In this document: positions 17,858 to 27,182 of the stretch, piece by piece | How positions within the stretch are numbered: position 1 is the stretch's first letter | How the letters are laid out: each line of letters starts with the position of its first letter | From: Candidatus Binataceae bacterium | Lineage (GTDB): Bacteria; Desulfobacterota; Binatia; Binatales; Binataceae | Assembly: GCA_035508495.1 (NCBI GenBank) | Contig: DATJMX010000068.1 | Span: forward strand, 1-64,000 | DNA: 64,000 nucleotides | Direction: 5' to 3' | Made by a program: the position numbers and the translations under genes | Notes under the pieces: generated by a model | The model's database searches: none | The model's input: the letters and a program-made list of their open reading frames with translations, nothing else | Told to the model about the DNA's origin: nothing

Positions 17858-19567
17858 ATGATACGCGCGATTATTCTCACCCTCGGTAAAGAGTTCCGCC
17901 TGATCGGACGCGATCGGGTCGGGCTCTTCATGATGCTCGTCGCGCCAATCGCGGTTATAGCCGCCGCGGGGTTCTCGCTCGCAAATGTCTATGGCGGCAG
18001 AGCGTCGGAATCGACGAAATATCCGATTACCGTTGTCGACGAAGATCGCGGCACGGTCGGCAGCGCGATCGTCAAGGCCCTCACGCAAGCCTCGTCGCTC
18101 GAGCTGATCGGCGCCGCAAATCGCGACGAGGCCGAAGCGCTGGTGCGGATGCGCCGCGCGGCCGTGCTCGCGATCATCATCCCGCCGGATACCACCGACG
18201 CACTCGCGCAGGGCAAGAATCCCAAACTGCTCGTTTACAGCGATCCGGTCCGCTACATCCAGAGCGCGAAGATCGAGCTGATGCTAGCGCAGCTCTGCCG
18301 CGGGATAAGCTCGACTGCGTCCGGCGACGCGCGCGGCCAGCTCGCGAGCGCGGCGGGCAATCTGCGCGATCAGTTGCAGCAGGCGCGGGCGGCCGCGGAG
18401 AACGCTCGCGCGGAGTCCGCCAGGTTTTCCGCGCTGAGCGACAAGGAGCGCGAGCGAATCGCGGCTCATCTCAAAAAAGAAGTTGACGACTCGATCGCCG
18501 ACGCGCGCGCGATGGTCAGTGCATCGATCAACTCCGCGATGAATCGGCTCAAGTCGCAAGTCGATGCGGCCACGGCCGCCGACGAAACTAAAATCGCCGA
18601 GCTCAAGAAATACTTTGCGCAGCTCCAGACCGCCGAGGCGCAGTTCCGCGATTGGCTTGCCAAGCTGCAATCGCTGGCGGGTAAGCATGCCAGCGATATC
18701 CCGCCGCCGCCGACGTTTCCCGAACCTCCGCCCGATCTCGCGTCGTTCAATCCGCCTTCGATCGATTTGAAGAGCTATCGCGCGCAATTCGAGCGTGCGA
18801 TCGCGATTCCGGCGCCGCCGATCGAATTACCGCCGACGCCCAAGCTGCCGCAGATTCAAATCCCGGAGATTCCGCATGTCGCAGCGCTCGATGCGACGGT
18901 TCCCGGCACGCTCGGCTTTGTGGAGATAGATCGACAGGGACGCGAGGTGGACGCGGGTGGCGGCTTCAACGCCTTCGACCTGCAAGTGCCGGGATTCGCC
19001 GTCACGTTCTTGCTGATCGGGATGCTGATGGGCGTGTCGCTCGCGCTGCTCGACGAGCGCGACTGGGGCACGCTCGAACGCCTGCGCTCGGTCGCGGCGC
19101 CATTCTCCGCGACGCTCGCCGGCAAGTTGCTCGCGCGCTTCGTCGTGGGATTTATCCAGATGGTGATCCTGTTTGCCGCGGGATGGGCGCTGTTTGACGT
19201 ATCGCTTGGCAGCGCGCCGCTCGCGCTGATGCTGCCGGCCGCGGCGATTGCGTTCGCAGGTGCGGGGTTTGGCCTGGTCGTTGCCGGGATCGGCGGCACG
19301 CGCGACGCCGTGCTGCCGGTCGGCGCGATCGTGATCATGACGATGGCGGCGGTCGGCGGATGCTGGTGGCCGATCGATTTCGAGCCTCACTGGATGCGCG
19401 TGATGGCGGTCGGGCTGCCGACGACGTGGACGATGCAGGCCTTCAACGATCTGATCATCCGGCGGCTGCCGGCGGAAACGGCCGTGCTGCCATCGCTCGT
19501 CGTGATCGCATTCGGCCTCGTGTACCTCGCCGCGGGCGTGGCCCTGTCCAACCGCCGCTTCTCCTGA
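17858..19567 (+). CDS. ABC-2 permease with very large extracytoplasmic insert
   Basis: A 569-residue permease for the ATPase just upstream. TM1 is near residues 20-45 (VGLFMMLVAPIAVIAAAGFS). The next TM appears only near 375, with five or so helices to the end (FAVTFLLIGMLMGVSLALLD and onward, including a DERDWGTLERLRS amphipathic link typical of ABC-2 proteins). The intervening region of about 330 residues holds an alpha/beta part (TVVDEDRGTVGSAIV), a long Ala/Arg/Glu coiled coil (about 150-270) and a striking proline-rich segment (PPPPTFPEPPPD, PAPPIELPPTPKLP). This insert is much larger than in DrrB-like permeases and recalls YhgE/Pip-type proteins. It may span the periplasm. Confidence 0.85.
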   Translation: MIRAIILTLGKEFRLIGRDRVGLFMMLVAPIAVIAAAGFSLANVYGGRASESTKYPITVVDEDRGTVGSAIVKALTQASSLELIGAANRDEAEALVRMRRAAVLAIIIPPDTTDALAQGKNPKLLVYSDPVRYIQSAKIELMLAQLCRGISSTASGDARGQLASAAGNLRDQLQQARAAAENARAESARFSALSDKERERIAAHLKKEVDDSIADARAMVSASINSAMNRLKSQVDAATAADETKIAELKKYFAQLQTAEAQFRDWLAKLQSLAGKHASDIPPPPTFPEPPPDLASFNPPSIDLKSYRAQFERAIAIPAPPIELPPTPKLPQIQIPEIPHVAALDATVPGTLGFVEIDRQGREVDAGGGFNAFDLQVPGFAVTFLLIGMLMGVSLALLDERDWGTLERLRSVAAPFSATLAGKLLARFVVGFIQMVILFAAGWALFDVSLGSAPLALMLPAAAIAFAGAGFGLVVAGIGGTRDAVLPVGAIVIMTMAAVGGCWWPIDFEPHWMRVMAVGLPTTWTMQAFNDLIIRRLPAETAVLPSLVVIAFGLVYLAAGVALSNRRFS

Positions 19568-19593
19568 CAGACTGACGGCCTAAGGAAAACTTG

Positions 19594-20208
19594 ATGCTGC
19601 ATCGAATCCAGGTCCGCCGCCTACTGATTTTGTTGATCGCCACTCTGGCAGCAACCTCGCCAGGCGCCGCGCTCGCGATGATGTATCACTATCGCATGGA
19701 TCCGAAGGCGAGTGCGGTAAGCGTGTCAGTCAAGGAGCCGGCCAGCGGGTTCGGCGGCTACGCCGAAGGAGTATTCAAAATTATCGATGGCGAGGTTGCT
19801 TTCGATTCCGACAACCCGGCAAACGGAACAGTGAGCTTGATCCTCGACGCGAGCAGCTATCACAGCAACAAGGAGGAACGCGACCACGCCGTCTCGGATA
19901 CGCTCGACGCGGATAAGTATCCCACGATTCGCTTCGAAAGTACGGGGCTGTCCAACACCACCAGGAGTTCGGATACCGACGGCTCGGCAACCGTCAACGG
20001 CGACCTGACCCTCCACGGACGGTCACTGCCACTGAGCTTTCCAGTCAGCGTCGAAATCACGAGCGATGCATCGAAGTTGGTCGCCGAAGGCGAAGTCACC
20101 TTCAAATACACAGACTGGGGCATAAAACCGCCAACCATCTTCTTCTTCAGCGCCGGCGACGAAGCCTCAATCTCATTCCACATCACCGCGACACGCGTCA
20201 CGAATTAG
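19594..20208 (+). CDS. YceI-family periplasmic lipid-binding protein
   Basis: A 204-residue protein with a cleavable signal peptide (arginine-rich start, hydrophobic core LLILLIATLAATSPGAALA). The mature part is the YceI lipocalin-like barrel: YRMDPKASAVSVSVKEPASG, ...SVSLILDASSYHSNKEERDH, TIRFESTGL, VNGDLTLHGRSLPLSFPV and FKYTDWGIKPPTIFFF. YceI barrels bind long isoprenoid or fatty-acyl ligands. The ATG at 19594, preceded by AAGG, is preferred to the TTG one codon earlier. The exporter pair directly upstream on the same strand suggests a shared role with hydrophobic cargo, which is inference. It converges on the patatin gene. Confidence 0.88.
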   Translation: MLHRIQVRRLLILLIATLAATSPGAALAMMYHYRMDPKASAVSVSVKEPASGFGGYAEGVFKIIDGEVAFDSDNPANGTVSLILDASSYHSNKEERDHAVSDTLDADKYPTIRFESTGLSNTTRSSDTDGSATVNGDLTLHGRSLPLSFPVSVEITSDASKLVAEGEVTFKYTDWGIKPPTIFFFSAGDEASISFHITATRVTN

Positions 20209-20225
20209 GCTCTGCCTTCTACCGC

Positions 20226-23200
20226 TCAGAGTTGAAAAAGCCTGTCCGCTATATGCTGGCCCAGCCGCCGGTAGCTCTCCCATTGCGCTTCGTCAAAGAA
20301 CTGTTCAGCTGTCGTCTCCTGCGGAAAAGAGGGATGAGCGGTGTGATAGTTGAGTAAATCCTCCGGTTCCTCACCTATAAGGGTCGGCTTGATCAGGATG
20401 AGGTAGTGTTCGTTCTCCTCCGGCTCATCGAGATATTTTATGCGCGCGATTGCGCCATGCTTTAATGATAACTCGGGGTTATCTTCAAAGGTGAGCGATC
20501 CGGCCGCAGGAGTTCCGCGGCGCAGTTCTTCGAGCGTTCCGAATCCTGTAAGAAAATTGCTCAGCGGTGCAAAATACTTCGCCGCCATCTCTCGCACCGG
20601 CCATAGACCGGCATTAGGGTCCAGAAAGATGATTTCGGCGTTGAAATCAAGCCTGGCTTTGCGAATCAGATTGCTAAGATCCTGGAATTCATAGTCAGGA
20701 TCGGCCCCGGCGTCGATAAGTATTATCAACGGCAGTCGCCGCCGAATTAATTCGTAGCCTCCCATGTTTTCGAAATGTCCACCATCGCTGAGATACCAGT
20801 AACGACGAATCGTGCCACGAAAGCGGCCCATGAACTCATCCAATAGCGACGCCTGGACTGGCAGGAGTCCGGCAAACAATTTTCCGAGAAGGCCGCTAAG
20901 TCCTCTCGGAGCTTTCGAAGGAGTGCCTGAGTCCCACCAATAACCCAGCCGTACGTTAAAAAACGCGGTCAGCATGCTCGTGCCCAGGCTGGTAAGATTA
21001 CCCAGGCCGGTCGACACCGCAGCTCCGGAGATCGCGGTCCAGTTTCCAAGCGATAAACGTTGTCCCTGAAACCTGCCATGGTCCTCTTCATCATTATCGA
21101 ACACTCGATATCCCGTTCCTGGCGGCGGTTTAACCTCTATAGGACTGAACACTCCCTTCGAATCTATTCTGGTATCTGCTTTGAAAATGGCATGATGCTG
21201 CACGCCGGCACTGAATCCCGCAGGTCCGACTGCCAGACCCAGTCCTTTTCGATCGCGCTCTTCGGTCTGGCTGCGGCCTTCGATAGTTTCATTAATTGTT
21301 ACATTGACGAGATGGAGGGGCGGAGCTTTAATCCAGAAATCATCTGGCGCGCTCGCCGTCGGTTCCTTTGCCGGAACATAGAAGTATTCTTCCTGCGGTA
21401 TATCGTCGCCATCTACCGGACGTGTAACGCCGGGAGGTGTCTGCACGTTCCCGCTCTTGTTGGACTGCGTTTGGGAGCCAGCCTGGTTAGGGTTCGATGT
21501 GCCCGCGTTGACCGGTTGGAACCTGGCCTTATTTGATGCGCCCAGATAGGCCCGAATCAGCCGCGCCGCATAGAGCGCGTGCAGGGCCGTTCTGTTCACG
21601 AAAACCCAGGCAACTCCTCCCGAAAAATAAGAGCCCGTGAGCAAGGTGAAAAGAAGCGTGAGTACCAGGAAGAACGCGAGCGGCGTTACGCGACGGCAGG
21701 TGAGTCTGGCGGGCGGCGGTGCCTCAGCTTCACCTGAGGTGGTAGTAGCGCTCACCGCGGGCGCCGACTTGATCAACTCACTAACAGTTTGCCGCAGATG
21801 CAGGAGCTTGGCGGATAACCGTGCGCACTTTTGATTGCCAACCGAGCAGTCGTGGCGGAATGCGTGCTGCGCGCAACCCTTGCACGACTGGGAATGAGTG
21901 AGGTTTTGGGGAGCGTCCCGAGGTATACCAAAGTCATAGGCGATCGCATGCGCGAACAAGTCGAGCGAAGTTAGATAGGGGAGAACAATGATCAAGGCAC
22001 CTGCTAACGCGATCACCGAGAGCGGAAGTGAGAGTCTCTTGTTTTTCTTGGGCAGCAGGTAAGTTGCTATCGATTGAGCGTAGGGAACCAAACTGACGAT
22101 AGCGCCGGCGGGAACTGCGATCCAACGCCAGAGATGAAAGCTGTGCGAGAATTGCAAGGCATAGAGAGTTTCGCCAACCGTGTCGAGCACTGAGAAGGCG
22201 GCCAGCGTAATCGTTAAGATGAATGCCGCTCTAAGCCACATCGTGAGATATCCACGCGCTGATTCGCTTTCGTTGATCAGCACGTAAGGTTCAACCTGAG
22301 GCGATATCAGTTCCAGGATCGCGACAAAGGCAAACAGTCCAATTAATTCGATTAGCAGGTAGATCCAATCGCTTACCGTGATGATGTCCTTGTTTAAAGA
22401 GTAAGCGAGCGCAACGACCGTTCCAAGGATTACAAAAAGACGCAATACGACGTTGGGCCGCAAGATCGCCGCGATGGGCCGCAAGGTCGCCGCGAGGAAT
22501 TCCAGGACTTTATTCCTGGATTTCTGGACGATCGGAACCGGCTGCCGGGGAGGCCAGGCCGCTTTTAGTAAAGCGGCTTGCCAGGCGATAAATGCTATTC
22601 CAACAATGCGAATTCCATTCATCCACAACTGATCGGGGCCGAGACCTGAGCCATCCGATGAATAGTGGTTTACGATTGTTCCGACGAAGAGCAGGAAGAT
22701 CGCCAGCGACGCAAGAGTGCCAAACCCTCCGAAGCTGAATGCGAACCGCGCCAGGAGCCGCGGCTTGCCGCCCCCCTCCATTCCAGGTCCAGCACCAGTA
22801 AATGTCCAGTACGCCCATCCGAGTGGCACCACCAGAAAGAGCGCGAGGAACACGGCGACATAAAAGTAGGGGCTCCACCACAGCGCACTTTGCTTTTGAA
22901 GGGGTGGGCTGGGCAAGTACACCGTCAGCGCCTCGGCAAAAAGAAACAGTGCCAGAAAAGCAGCCGAGATGAGCAACTGAACGGTTGCCCAGTTGCGAAG
23001 GAATACCGTTATACCAGTCAGCAGATCGCCGTCGCCGTTGGGGGCAAGGTAGCGGCCGTTCTCGCGCAGCCACTTGAATACCCCACTTCGCCAGTCGCGC
23101 GTCCAGGTTCTGGTCTGATCGTCATAGTAAGGAGGAAAATCGAGTTGTCTTGCCTGATCTGGAGAAAGAACCTTCTCCACATCAATGAGATTTTTTATCT

Positions 23201-23495
23201 CCTTCCTGGTAAAGAGACGGCCGTAAAACGCAGCAAAGAATCCCCCGCCCGATACGCTGGAAATGTAGTCGAGCCTGCCGAGTAACCCTTGGCGACGGGA
23301 GAATGCCTGAAAAACACCCAGACAAAATGTCGCGCTCCTGATTCCACCGCCGGACAGGCCGATGCCCACCGTCGGTTCGCTACGGTCGAACGGACGTCGA
23401 CATTGTCCCTTTCTCCAGATCTCAATCTCGCGCTGCTTCAGCGCGTCGGGAAATGCTATCTCCCTGGGAATGGTAAGTAACGGATTCGATGGCAT
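20226..23495 (-). CDS. Patatin-like lipase split by a multi-spanning membrane region
   Basis: A 1089-residue protein. Residues about 43-95 carry the patatin oxyanion-hole motif GLSGGGIRSATFCLG and the nucleophile region ISSVSGGGFFAAF. The catalytic Asp-Gly-Gly, YLSDGGHFENMGGYE, appears only about 800 residues later, near 890. Between them lie roughly ten hydrophobic helices (about 170-640, for example AAFLALFLFAEAL and LFTLLTGSYF) and a soluble stretch. The active-site dyad is complete. Base composition is lower in GC than flanking genes and codon use is more relaxed, hinting at separate ancestry. Such lipases can act as phospholipases; substrate and regulation are unknown. It stands alone, divergent from the ParB-fold gene. 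Confidence 0.85.
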   Translation of the reverse strand: MPSNPLLTIPREIAFPDALKQREIEIWRKGQCRRPFDRSEPTVGIGLSGGGIRSATFCLGVFQAFSRRQGLLGRLDYISSVSGGGFFAAFYGRLFTRKEIKNLIDVEKVLSPDQARQLDFPPYYDDQTRTWTRDWRSGVFKWLRENGRYLAPNGDGDLLTGITVFLRNWATVQLLISAAFLALFLFAEALTVYLPSPPLQKQSALWWSPYFYVAVFLALFLVVPLGWAYWTFTGAGPGMEGGGKPRLLARFAFSFGGFGTLASLAIFLLFVGTIVNHYSSDGSGLGPDQLWMNGIRIVGIAFIAWQAALLKAAWPPRQPVPIVQKSRNKVLEFLAATLRPIAAILRPNVVLRLFVILGTVVALAYSLNKDIITVSDWIYLLIELIGLFAFVAILELISPQVEPYVLINESESARGYLTMWLRAAFILTITLAAFSVLDTVGETLYALQFSHSFHLWRWIAVPAGAIVSLVPYAQSIATYLLPKKNKRLSLPLSVIALAGALIIVLPYLTSLDLFAHAIAYDFGIPRDAPQNLTHSQSCKGCAQHAFRHDCSVGNQKCARLSAKLLHLRQTVSELIKSAPAVSATTTSGEAEAPPPARLTCRRVTPLAFFLVLTLLFTLLTGSYFSGGVAWVFVNRTALHALYAARLIRAYLGASNKARFQPVNAGTSNPNQAGSQTQSNKSGNVQTPPGVTRPVDGDDIPQEEYFYVPAKEPTASAPDDFWIKAPPLHLVNVTINETIEGRSQTEERDRKGLGLAVGPAGFSAGVQHHAIFKADTRIDSKGVFSPIEVKPPPGTGYRVFDNDEEDHGRFQGQRLSLGNWTAISGAAVSTGLGNLTSLGTSMLTAFFNVRLGYWWDSGTPSKAPRGLSGLLGKLFAGLLPVQASLLDEFMGRFRGTIRRYWYLSDGGHFENMGGYELIRRRLPLIILIDAGADPDYEFQDLSNLIRKARLDFNAEIIFLDPNAGLWPVREMAAKYFAPLSNFLTGFGTLEELRRGTPAAGSLTFEDNPELSLKHGAIARIKYLDEPEENEHYLILIKPTLIGEEPEDLLNYHTAHPSFPQETTAEQFFDEAQWESYRRLGQHIADRLFQL

Positions 23496-23675
23496 TCAGG
23501 TTCCCCCTTTGAATGCTCGTCTCTACCTTACAATTATATTTTGTTACCCATCGAAGGGTCTCTTAACCGTTTGGCATATGCAATGTCAATGACACCGCTT
23601 TGGTAGGGTATCGCCTGATACATCAATTCGCAGTCGAGTTGGCGATGCGAGCCGCTGTTTAGTAGTACTTTGTTC

Positions 23676-24590
23676 ATGGCTGAACTTGCTATTTTCCCTT
23701 CTGCGGCGAAGCCCTCTTCCGCGGTTGTCGAATTGGCCGATGCGATCGCGGCAGATGGTGGGGCGGCGCTGGCGGCGTATCGGGAGCCGGTTGGCGATCA
23801 TTGGCACGTATTTGCCTTGCTGCCGATTTCGTTGGTTGAGCCTACGCCCTATCAGCGCGATCTTTCGCCGGCGCATCTTAAGCGCATGGTCGAGGTGATG
23901 AAGAAGCTCGACCGCTTCACCGAGCCGATCGTTGCGATACGCGCGGAGGGCAAGTACTGGACCCCCAACGGGAACCATCGGCGGGCCGCGGCGGTGAAGG
24001 CCGGGGCGAAAATGATTCCGGCGATCGTGATTCCCGAGCCCGAGGTTGCCTACCAGATTCTGGCGCTCAACACTGAGAAGGCGCACAACCTGCGCGACAA
24101 GGCACTCGAAGTCATCAGGATGTATCGCGCGCGAATCGAGCAGCAGCCGAAGTCGGCGGAGAAGGATTTCGCCTTCGAGTTCGAGCGCGCGCATTTCATC
24201 ACGCTCGGCCTTCTTTATGAGCGCCACAAGCGCTTCGCGGGCGGAGTGTTCGCGCCGCTGCTGAGCCGCGTCGATAACTTCGTGACCAAGCCGATCAAGG
24301 ATGCTTACGAGGAACGCGAGGAGCGCGCCGCGCTCGTCGAACGCGCCGACGAACTCGTGACGGAGCTCGTCGCCGCGGGCAAGAAGCGCGGCATGATGCA
24401 TCCGTATTTGAAGAACTACATCATCGCACGATCGAATCCGCTGACGCGCGCGCGCAAGAATCTGCCCACGTGCAAGGCGGCGCTCACCAGCCTCAACAAG
24501 GAACTCGAATCATTCGATCTGAGCAAGATTCATTTCGGACAGGTGCGCGAGGCTGCACAGATCGCGGCCGCGACCGCGGTCGCGGAGTAA
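23676..24590 (+). CDS. ParB-fold (ParB/Srx nuclease-like) domain protein
   Basis: A 304-residue protein with a ParB N-terminal fold. LLPISLVEPTPYQRDLSPAH (about residues 50-69) resembles the ParB opening strand, and WTPNGNHRRAAAVKAGA matches the GxHRxxA nucleotide-binding box of ParB/Srx-like proteins. The rest is mostly helical (KALEVIRMYRARIEQQPKSA, then LGLLYERHKRFAGGVF). I see no clear helix-turn-helix and no ParA partner, so a canonical partition role is doubtful. Members of the wider family serve as CTP-dependent switches or nucleases. The start ATG at 23676 is preferred to a TTG two codons earlier. It abuts rng at its 3' end with no gap on the opposite strand. Confidence 0.78.
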   Translation: MAELAIFPSAAKPSSAVVELADAIAADGGAALAAYREPVGDHWHVFALLPISLVEPTPYQRDLSPAHLKRMVEVMKKLDRFTEPIVAIRAEGKYWTPNGNHRRAAAVKAGAKMIPAIVIPEPEVAYQILALNTEKAHNLRDKALEVIRMYRARIEQQPKSAEKDFAFEFERAHFITLGLLYERHKRFAGGVFAPLLSRVDNFVTKPIKDAYEEREERAALVERADELVTELVAAGKKRGMMHPYLKNYIIARSNPLTRARKNLPTCKAALTSLNKELESFDLSKIHFGQVREAAQIAAATAVAE

Positions 24591-26249
24591 TTATGCCGCC
24601 GCGGGCGCCTGCGCGAGCTCGAACGCCCCGGGCGCGATCGAATCGCTGGAGCGCAACACGATCTTGGTCTTGAGCCGCTCTTCGAGAGTCTCGAGATCCT
24701 TGGCGCCGTGATCGTAAAGGTAGCGCGCGACTTCCGGATTGAGCTTGACGACCAGCATGTCGGTCGCCGTGCGCCGCGCCGCTTCGCGCTGGATGCCGCG
24801 AATCACGTCGGCCGCCAGCGTCGCCGTGGATTTCACGACACGCCGCCCTTCGCATCGCGGGCACTGATCGGTGAGCAGTGCCTCGAGGCTCTCGCGCGTG
24901 CGCTTGCGCGTCATCTGCACCAGCCCAAGCTCTGAAATCTTGAGCGCCGAGGTGCGCGCCTTGTCGCGCTTGAGGGCCTGGCCGAGCGCGTCGCTGACTT
25001 TCTTGCGATCGCCCTCGCGCGACATGTCGATGAAATCGACGATGATAATCCCGCCGATGTTGCGCAACCGGAGCTGCTTCACGACTTCGTCGACGGCTTC
25101 GAGGTTGGTCTTGACGACGGTTTCATCCTGGCTCTTCTTGCCGACGAAGCGCCCGGTGTTGACGTCGATCGCGGTCAGAGCCTCGGCCTGATCGAAGACC
25201 AGGTAGCCACCCGACTTGAGCCATACCTTGCGCTCCAGCGCGCGCTCGATTTGCGGTTCGATACTGAAGCGATCGAAAAGCGGCTCAGGGCCGTCGTGCA
25301 GCGACACCCGCGAGCGCAGCCGCGGCATGTAGTTCTGCACGAATTGGACGACGCGCGAGTAAGTGGTCGGGTCGTCGCACCATAGCCGCTCGACCTCGCT
25401 GGAAAAGAGATCGCGCACCGTGCGCAGCGCGACATCGAGGTCGCTGAACAGGATCGAGCCGCCCGGGCTGCCCTCGAACTTGCGCTGGATCTGCGACCAC
25501 ATCTTGGTCAGGTACGCTATGTCGCGCTGGATGTCGCGGCGGCTCACGCCCTCGCACGCGGTGCGCACGATAAAGCCGCCCTGCTGCGGGCGCAGCTCGC
25601 CGACGATCGAGCGCAGGCGGTTGCGTTCCTCGGCGCTCGCGATTCGCCGCGAGACGCCGATATGGTTGCTGGTCGGCGTGAACACCAGATGCCGTCCTGG
25701 CAATGAGATCGACGAGGTGAGCCGCGCGCCCTTGGTGCCCATCGGCTCCTTGGCGATCTGAACAATGATGTCCTGGCCGCGATGGAGCTGTTGCTCGATC
25801 GGCAGCCTGCTGCGTTGGATTCGGGCCCTGCCGCCGCGACGCCGTCTGTTACGGCGGCCGTTATGCTGGGGCGCGAGATCGCTCTCGCCCTCGGGCGGTT
25901 GCACCTCGGCCAGCTCACCCTCTAAATCAGCGGACGGTGTCTCAATGATTTCAGGCTCCGGCTCTTCCATGCCGGCATCGGTTTCCACATCCTCTTCGCC
26001 GATCGCCTCGGCGAATGCGGAGGCGCTGTAGAAATCCGATACGTGCAGGAAGCCTGCCTTCTCGAGGCCAATATCGACGAACGCCGCCTGCATCCCGGGC
26101 AGGACGCGGGTCACGCGGCCCTTGTAGACATTGCCGGCAATACCGATTTGCCGGTTGCGCTCGAGAAAGAACTCGGCGAGCTGATTGTCTTCTAAAAGCG
26201 CCACGCGCACTTCGAGTGCGGAGGCATTGATTGCGATTTCGCGTTTCAC
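24591..26249 (-). CDS. rng: Ribonuclease G/E family endoribonuclease
   Basis: A 552-residue RNase E/G catalytic protein that processes rRNA and mRNA 5' ends. It begins with REIAINASALEVRVALLEDN and the S1 domain GNVYKGRVTRVLPGMQAAFV. The S1 domain is interrupted by an acidic then Arg-rich insert of about 75 residues (near 85-155, with EPEPEIIETPSADLEGE and RRNRRRRGGR). The DNase-like fold includes DVNTGRF with metal-ligand Asp and IIIVDFIDM. The Zn-link is CPRCEGRR near 478. The long C-terminal scaffold of RNase E is missing, so RNase G is the better name. The start is GTG. It converges on the ParB-fold gene. RNase Y is also encoded in this window. Confidence 0.92.
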   Translation of the reverse strand: MKREIAINASALEVRVALLEDNQLAEFFLERNRQIGIAGNVYKGRVTRVLPGMQAAFVDIGLEKAGFLHVSDFYSASAFAEAIGEEDVETDAGMEEPEPEIIETPSADLEGELAEVQPPEGESDLAPQHNGRRNRRRRGGRARIQRSRLPIEQQLHRGQDIIVQIAKEPMGTKGARLTSSISLPGRHLVFTPTSNHIGVSRRIASAEERNRLRSIVGELRPQQGGFIVRTACEGVSRRDIQRDIAYLTKMWSQIQRKFEGSPGGSILFSDLDVALRTVRDLFSSEVERLWCDDPTTYSRVVQFVQNYMPRLRSRVSLHDGPEPLFDRFSIEPQIERALERKVWLKSGGYLVFDQAEALTAIDVNTGRFVGKKSQDETVVKTNLEAVDEVVKQLRLRNIGGIIIVDFIDMSREGDRKKVSDALGQALKRDKARTSALKISELGLVQMTRKRTRESLEALLTDQCPRCEGRRVVKSTATLAADVIRGIQREAARRTATDMLVVKLNPEVARYLYDHGAKDLETLEERLKTKIVLRSSDSIAPGAFELAQAPAAA

Positions 26250-26476
26250 GGGTGACTATTTCTTTCGCGGCTCAAGCCGGAAAATGCAAGCGCGCGATGG
26301 GGGATCATGGCTACGGTGATGGAATCAGGGCTGTGCAGGAGGATATGACGGGAGGCCATGGTGACGCTGTTTTATCCTCCAGATCGATTATTCATCGCGA
26401 TCATACGGAGCGAGATCGAGCTGTGCAAGGCGACTCCCGCATCCCGATTAATAACGCGGTTTTCATCTTAGCCGCC

Positions 26477-26504
26477 TTGACAGCGCTTATACTGGACGGA
26501 TACT
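26477..26504 (+). promoter_or_regulatory. Candidate sigma-70 promoter for the HNH gene
   Basis: A perfect -35 TTGACA (26477-26482) is followed after 16 bases by GATACT (26499-26504). The HNH ATG is only about 10 bases beyond, so transcription from this promoter would give a leaderless or nearly leaderless mRNA. No Shine-Dalgarno sequence precedes the ATG, which fits. TATACT at 26488-26493 is a rival -10 without a good -35. Confidence 0.4.
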
Positions 26505-26514
26505 CGTCTTAAGC

Positions 26515-27162
26515 ATGTCTGTGGCGGTTGAAAGCGCGGCGGGCTACGCTCCGGGGCCGGCGATTCTTAACAGCAGAGTCCTCGTCCTCAATCGGTCGTT
26601 CCTACCTGTTCACGTTACTTCGGTAAAACGCGCGTTTGCGCTGCTCTATCAGGGCGTAGCTCGCGCGGTTGACGACGAGTATCGCACCTTCGACTTCGAC
26701 AGTTGGCGCGACCTCACGATCGAGGTCCATCACGAAAAGCTCGGCATCGTCGAGGGCTTCATCCGCGTGCCGCGCGTGCTGCTGCTCACCGCCTACGAGC
26801 GCGTACCCAAGCGGCACGTGCGTTTTTCGCGATTCAACATCTTCGCGCGCGACAACAATACCTGTCAGTACTGCGCCAAGCGGTTGCCGCGCACCGAGCT
26901 GAATCTCGACCACGTCATCCCGCGCTCACGCGGCGGGATGTCGACCTGGGAGAACATCGTCTGCTCCTGCCATCATTGCAATCGGCGCAAGGGCGGGCGC
27001 ACTCCTGAGGAAGCCGGGATGCTGCTCGTCAAGCGGCCCAAGCGCCCCGAATGGACGCCGTTCAGCTCCGAGATGTTCAGCCTCAAGCGCTACCGCGAGT
27101 GGATGCCGTACCTGTCGCAGGTCGATAGCGCATACTGGAACACCGAGCTCATCCAGGATTGA
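26515..27162 (+). CDS. HNH endonuclease family protein
   Basis: A 215-residue HNH protein of a type common as a chromosomal single gene. The HNH domain includes CQYCAKRLPRTELNLDHVIP and SRGGMSTWENIVCSCHHCNR with RKGGRTPEEAG, giving two zinc-binding CxxC pairs and the catalytic His (LDHVIP). The N-terminal part (RVLVLNRSFLPVHVTSVKRA) is conserved in this uncharacterised family and is unlike restriction or homing enzymes. No methylase or specificity partner lies nearby. The cellular role is unknown; DNA repair or RNA processing has been supposed for such families. It is upstream of the DnaA-box cluster and smc on the same strand. Confidence 0.85.
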   Translation: MSVAVESAAGYAPGPAILNSRVLVLNRSFLPVHVTSVKRAFALLYQGVARAVDDEYRTFDFDSWRDLTIEVHHEKLGIVEGFIRVPRVLLLTAYERVPKRHVRFSRFNIFARDNNTCQYCAKRLPRTELNLDHVIPRSRGGMSTWENIVCSCHHCNRRKGGRTPEEAGMLLVKRPKRPEWTPFSSEMFSLKRYREWMPYLSQVDSAYWNTELIQD

Positions 27163-27182
27163 TTCAAGCTTAGCTGCCCGGG

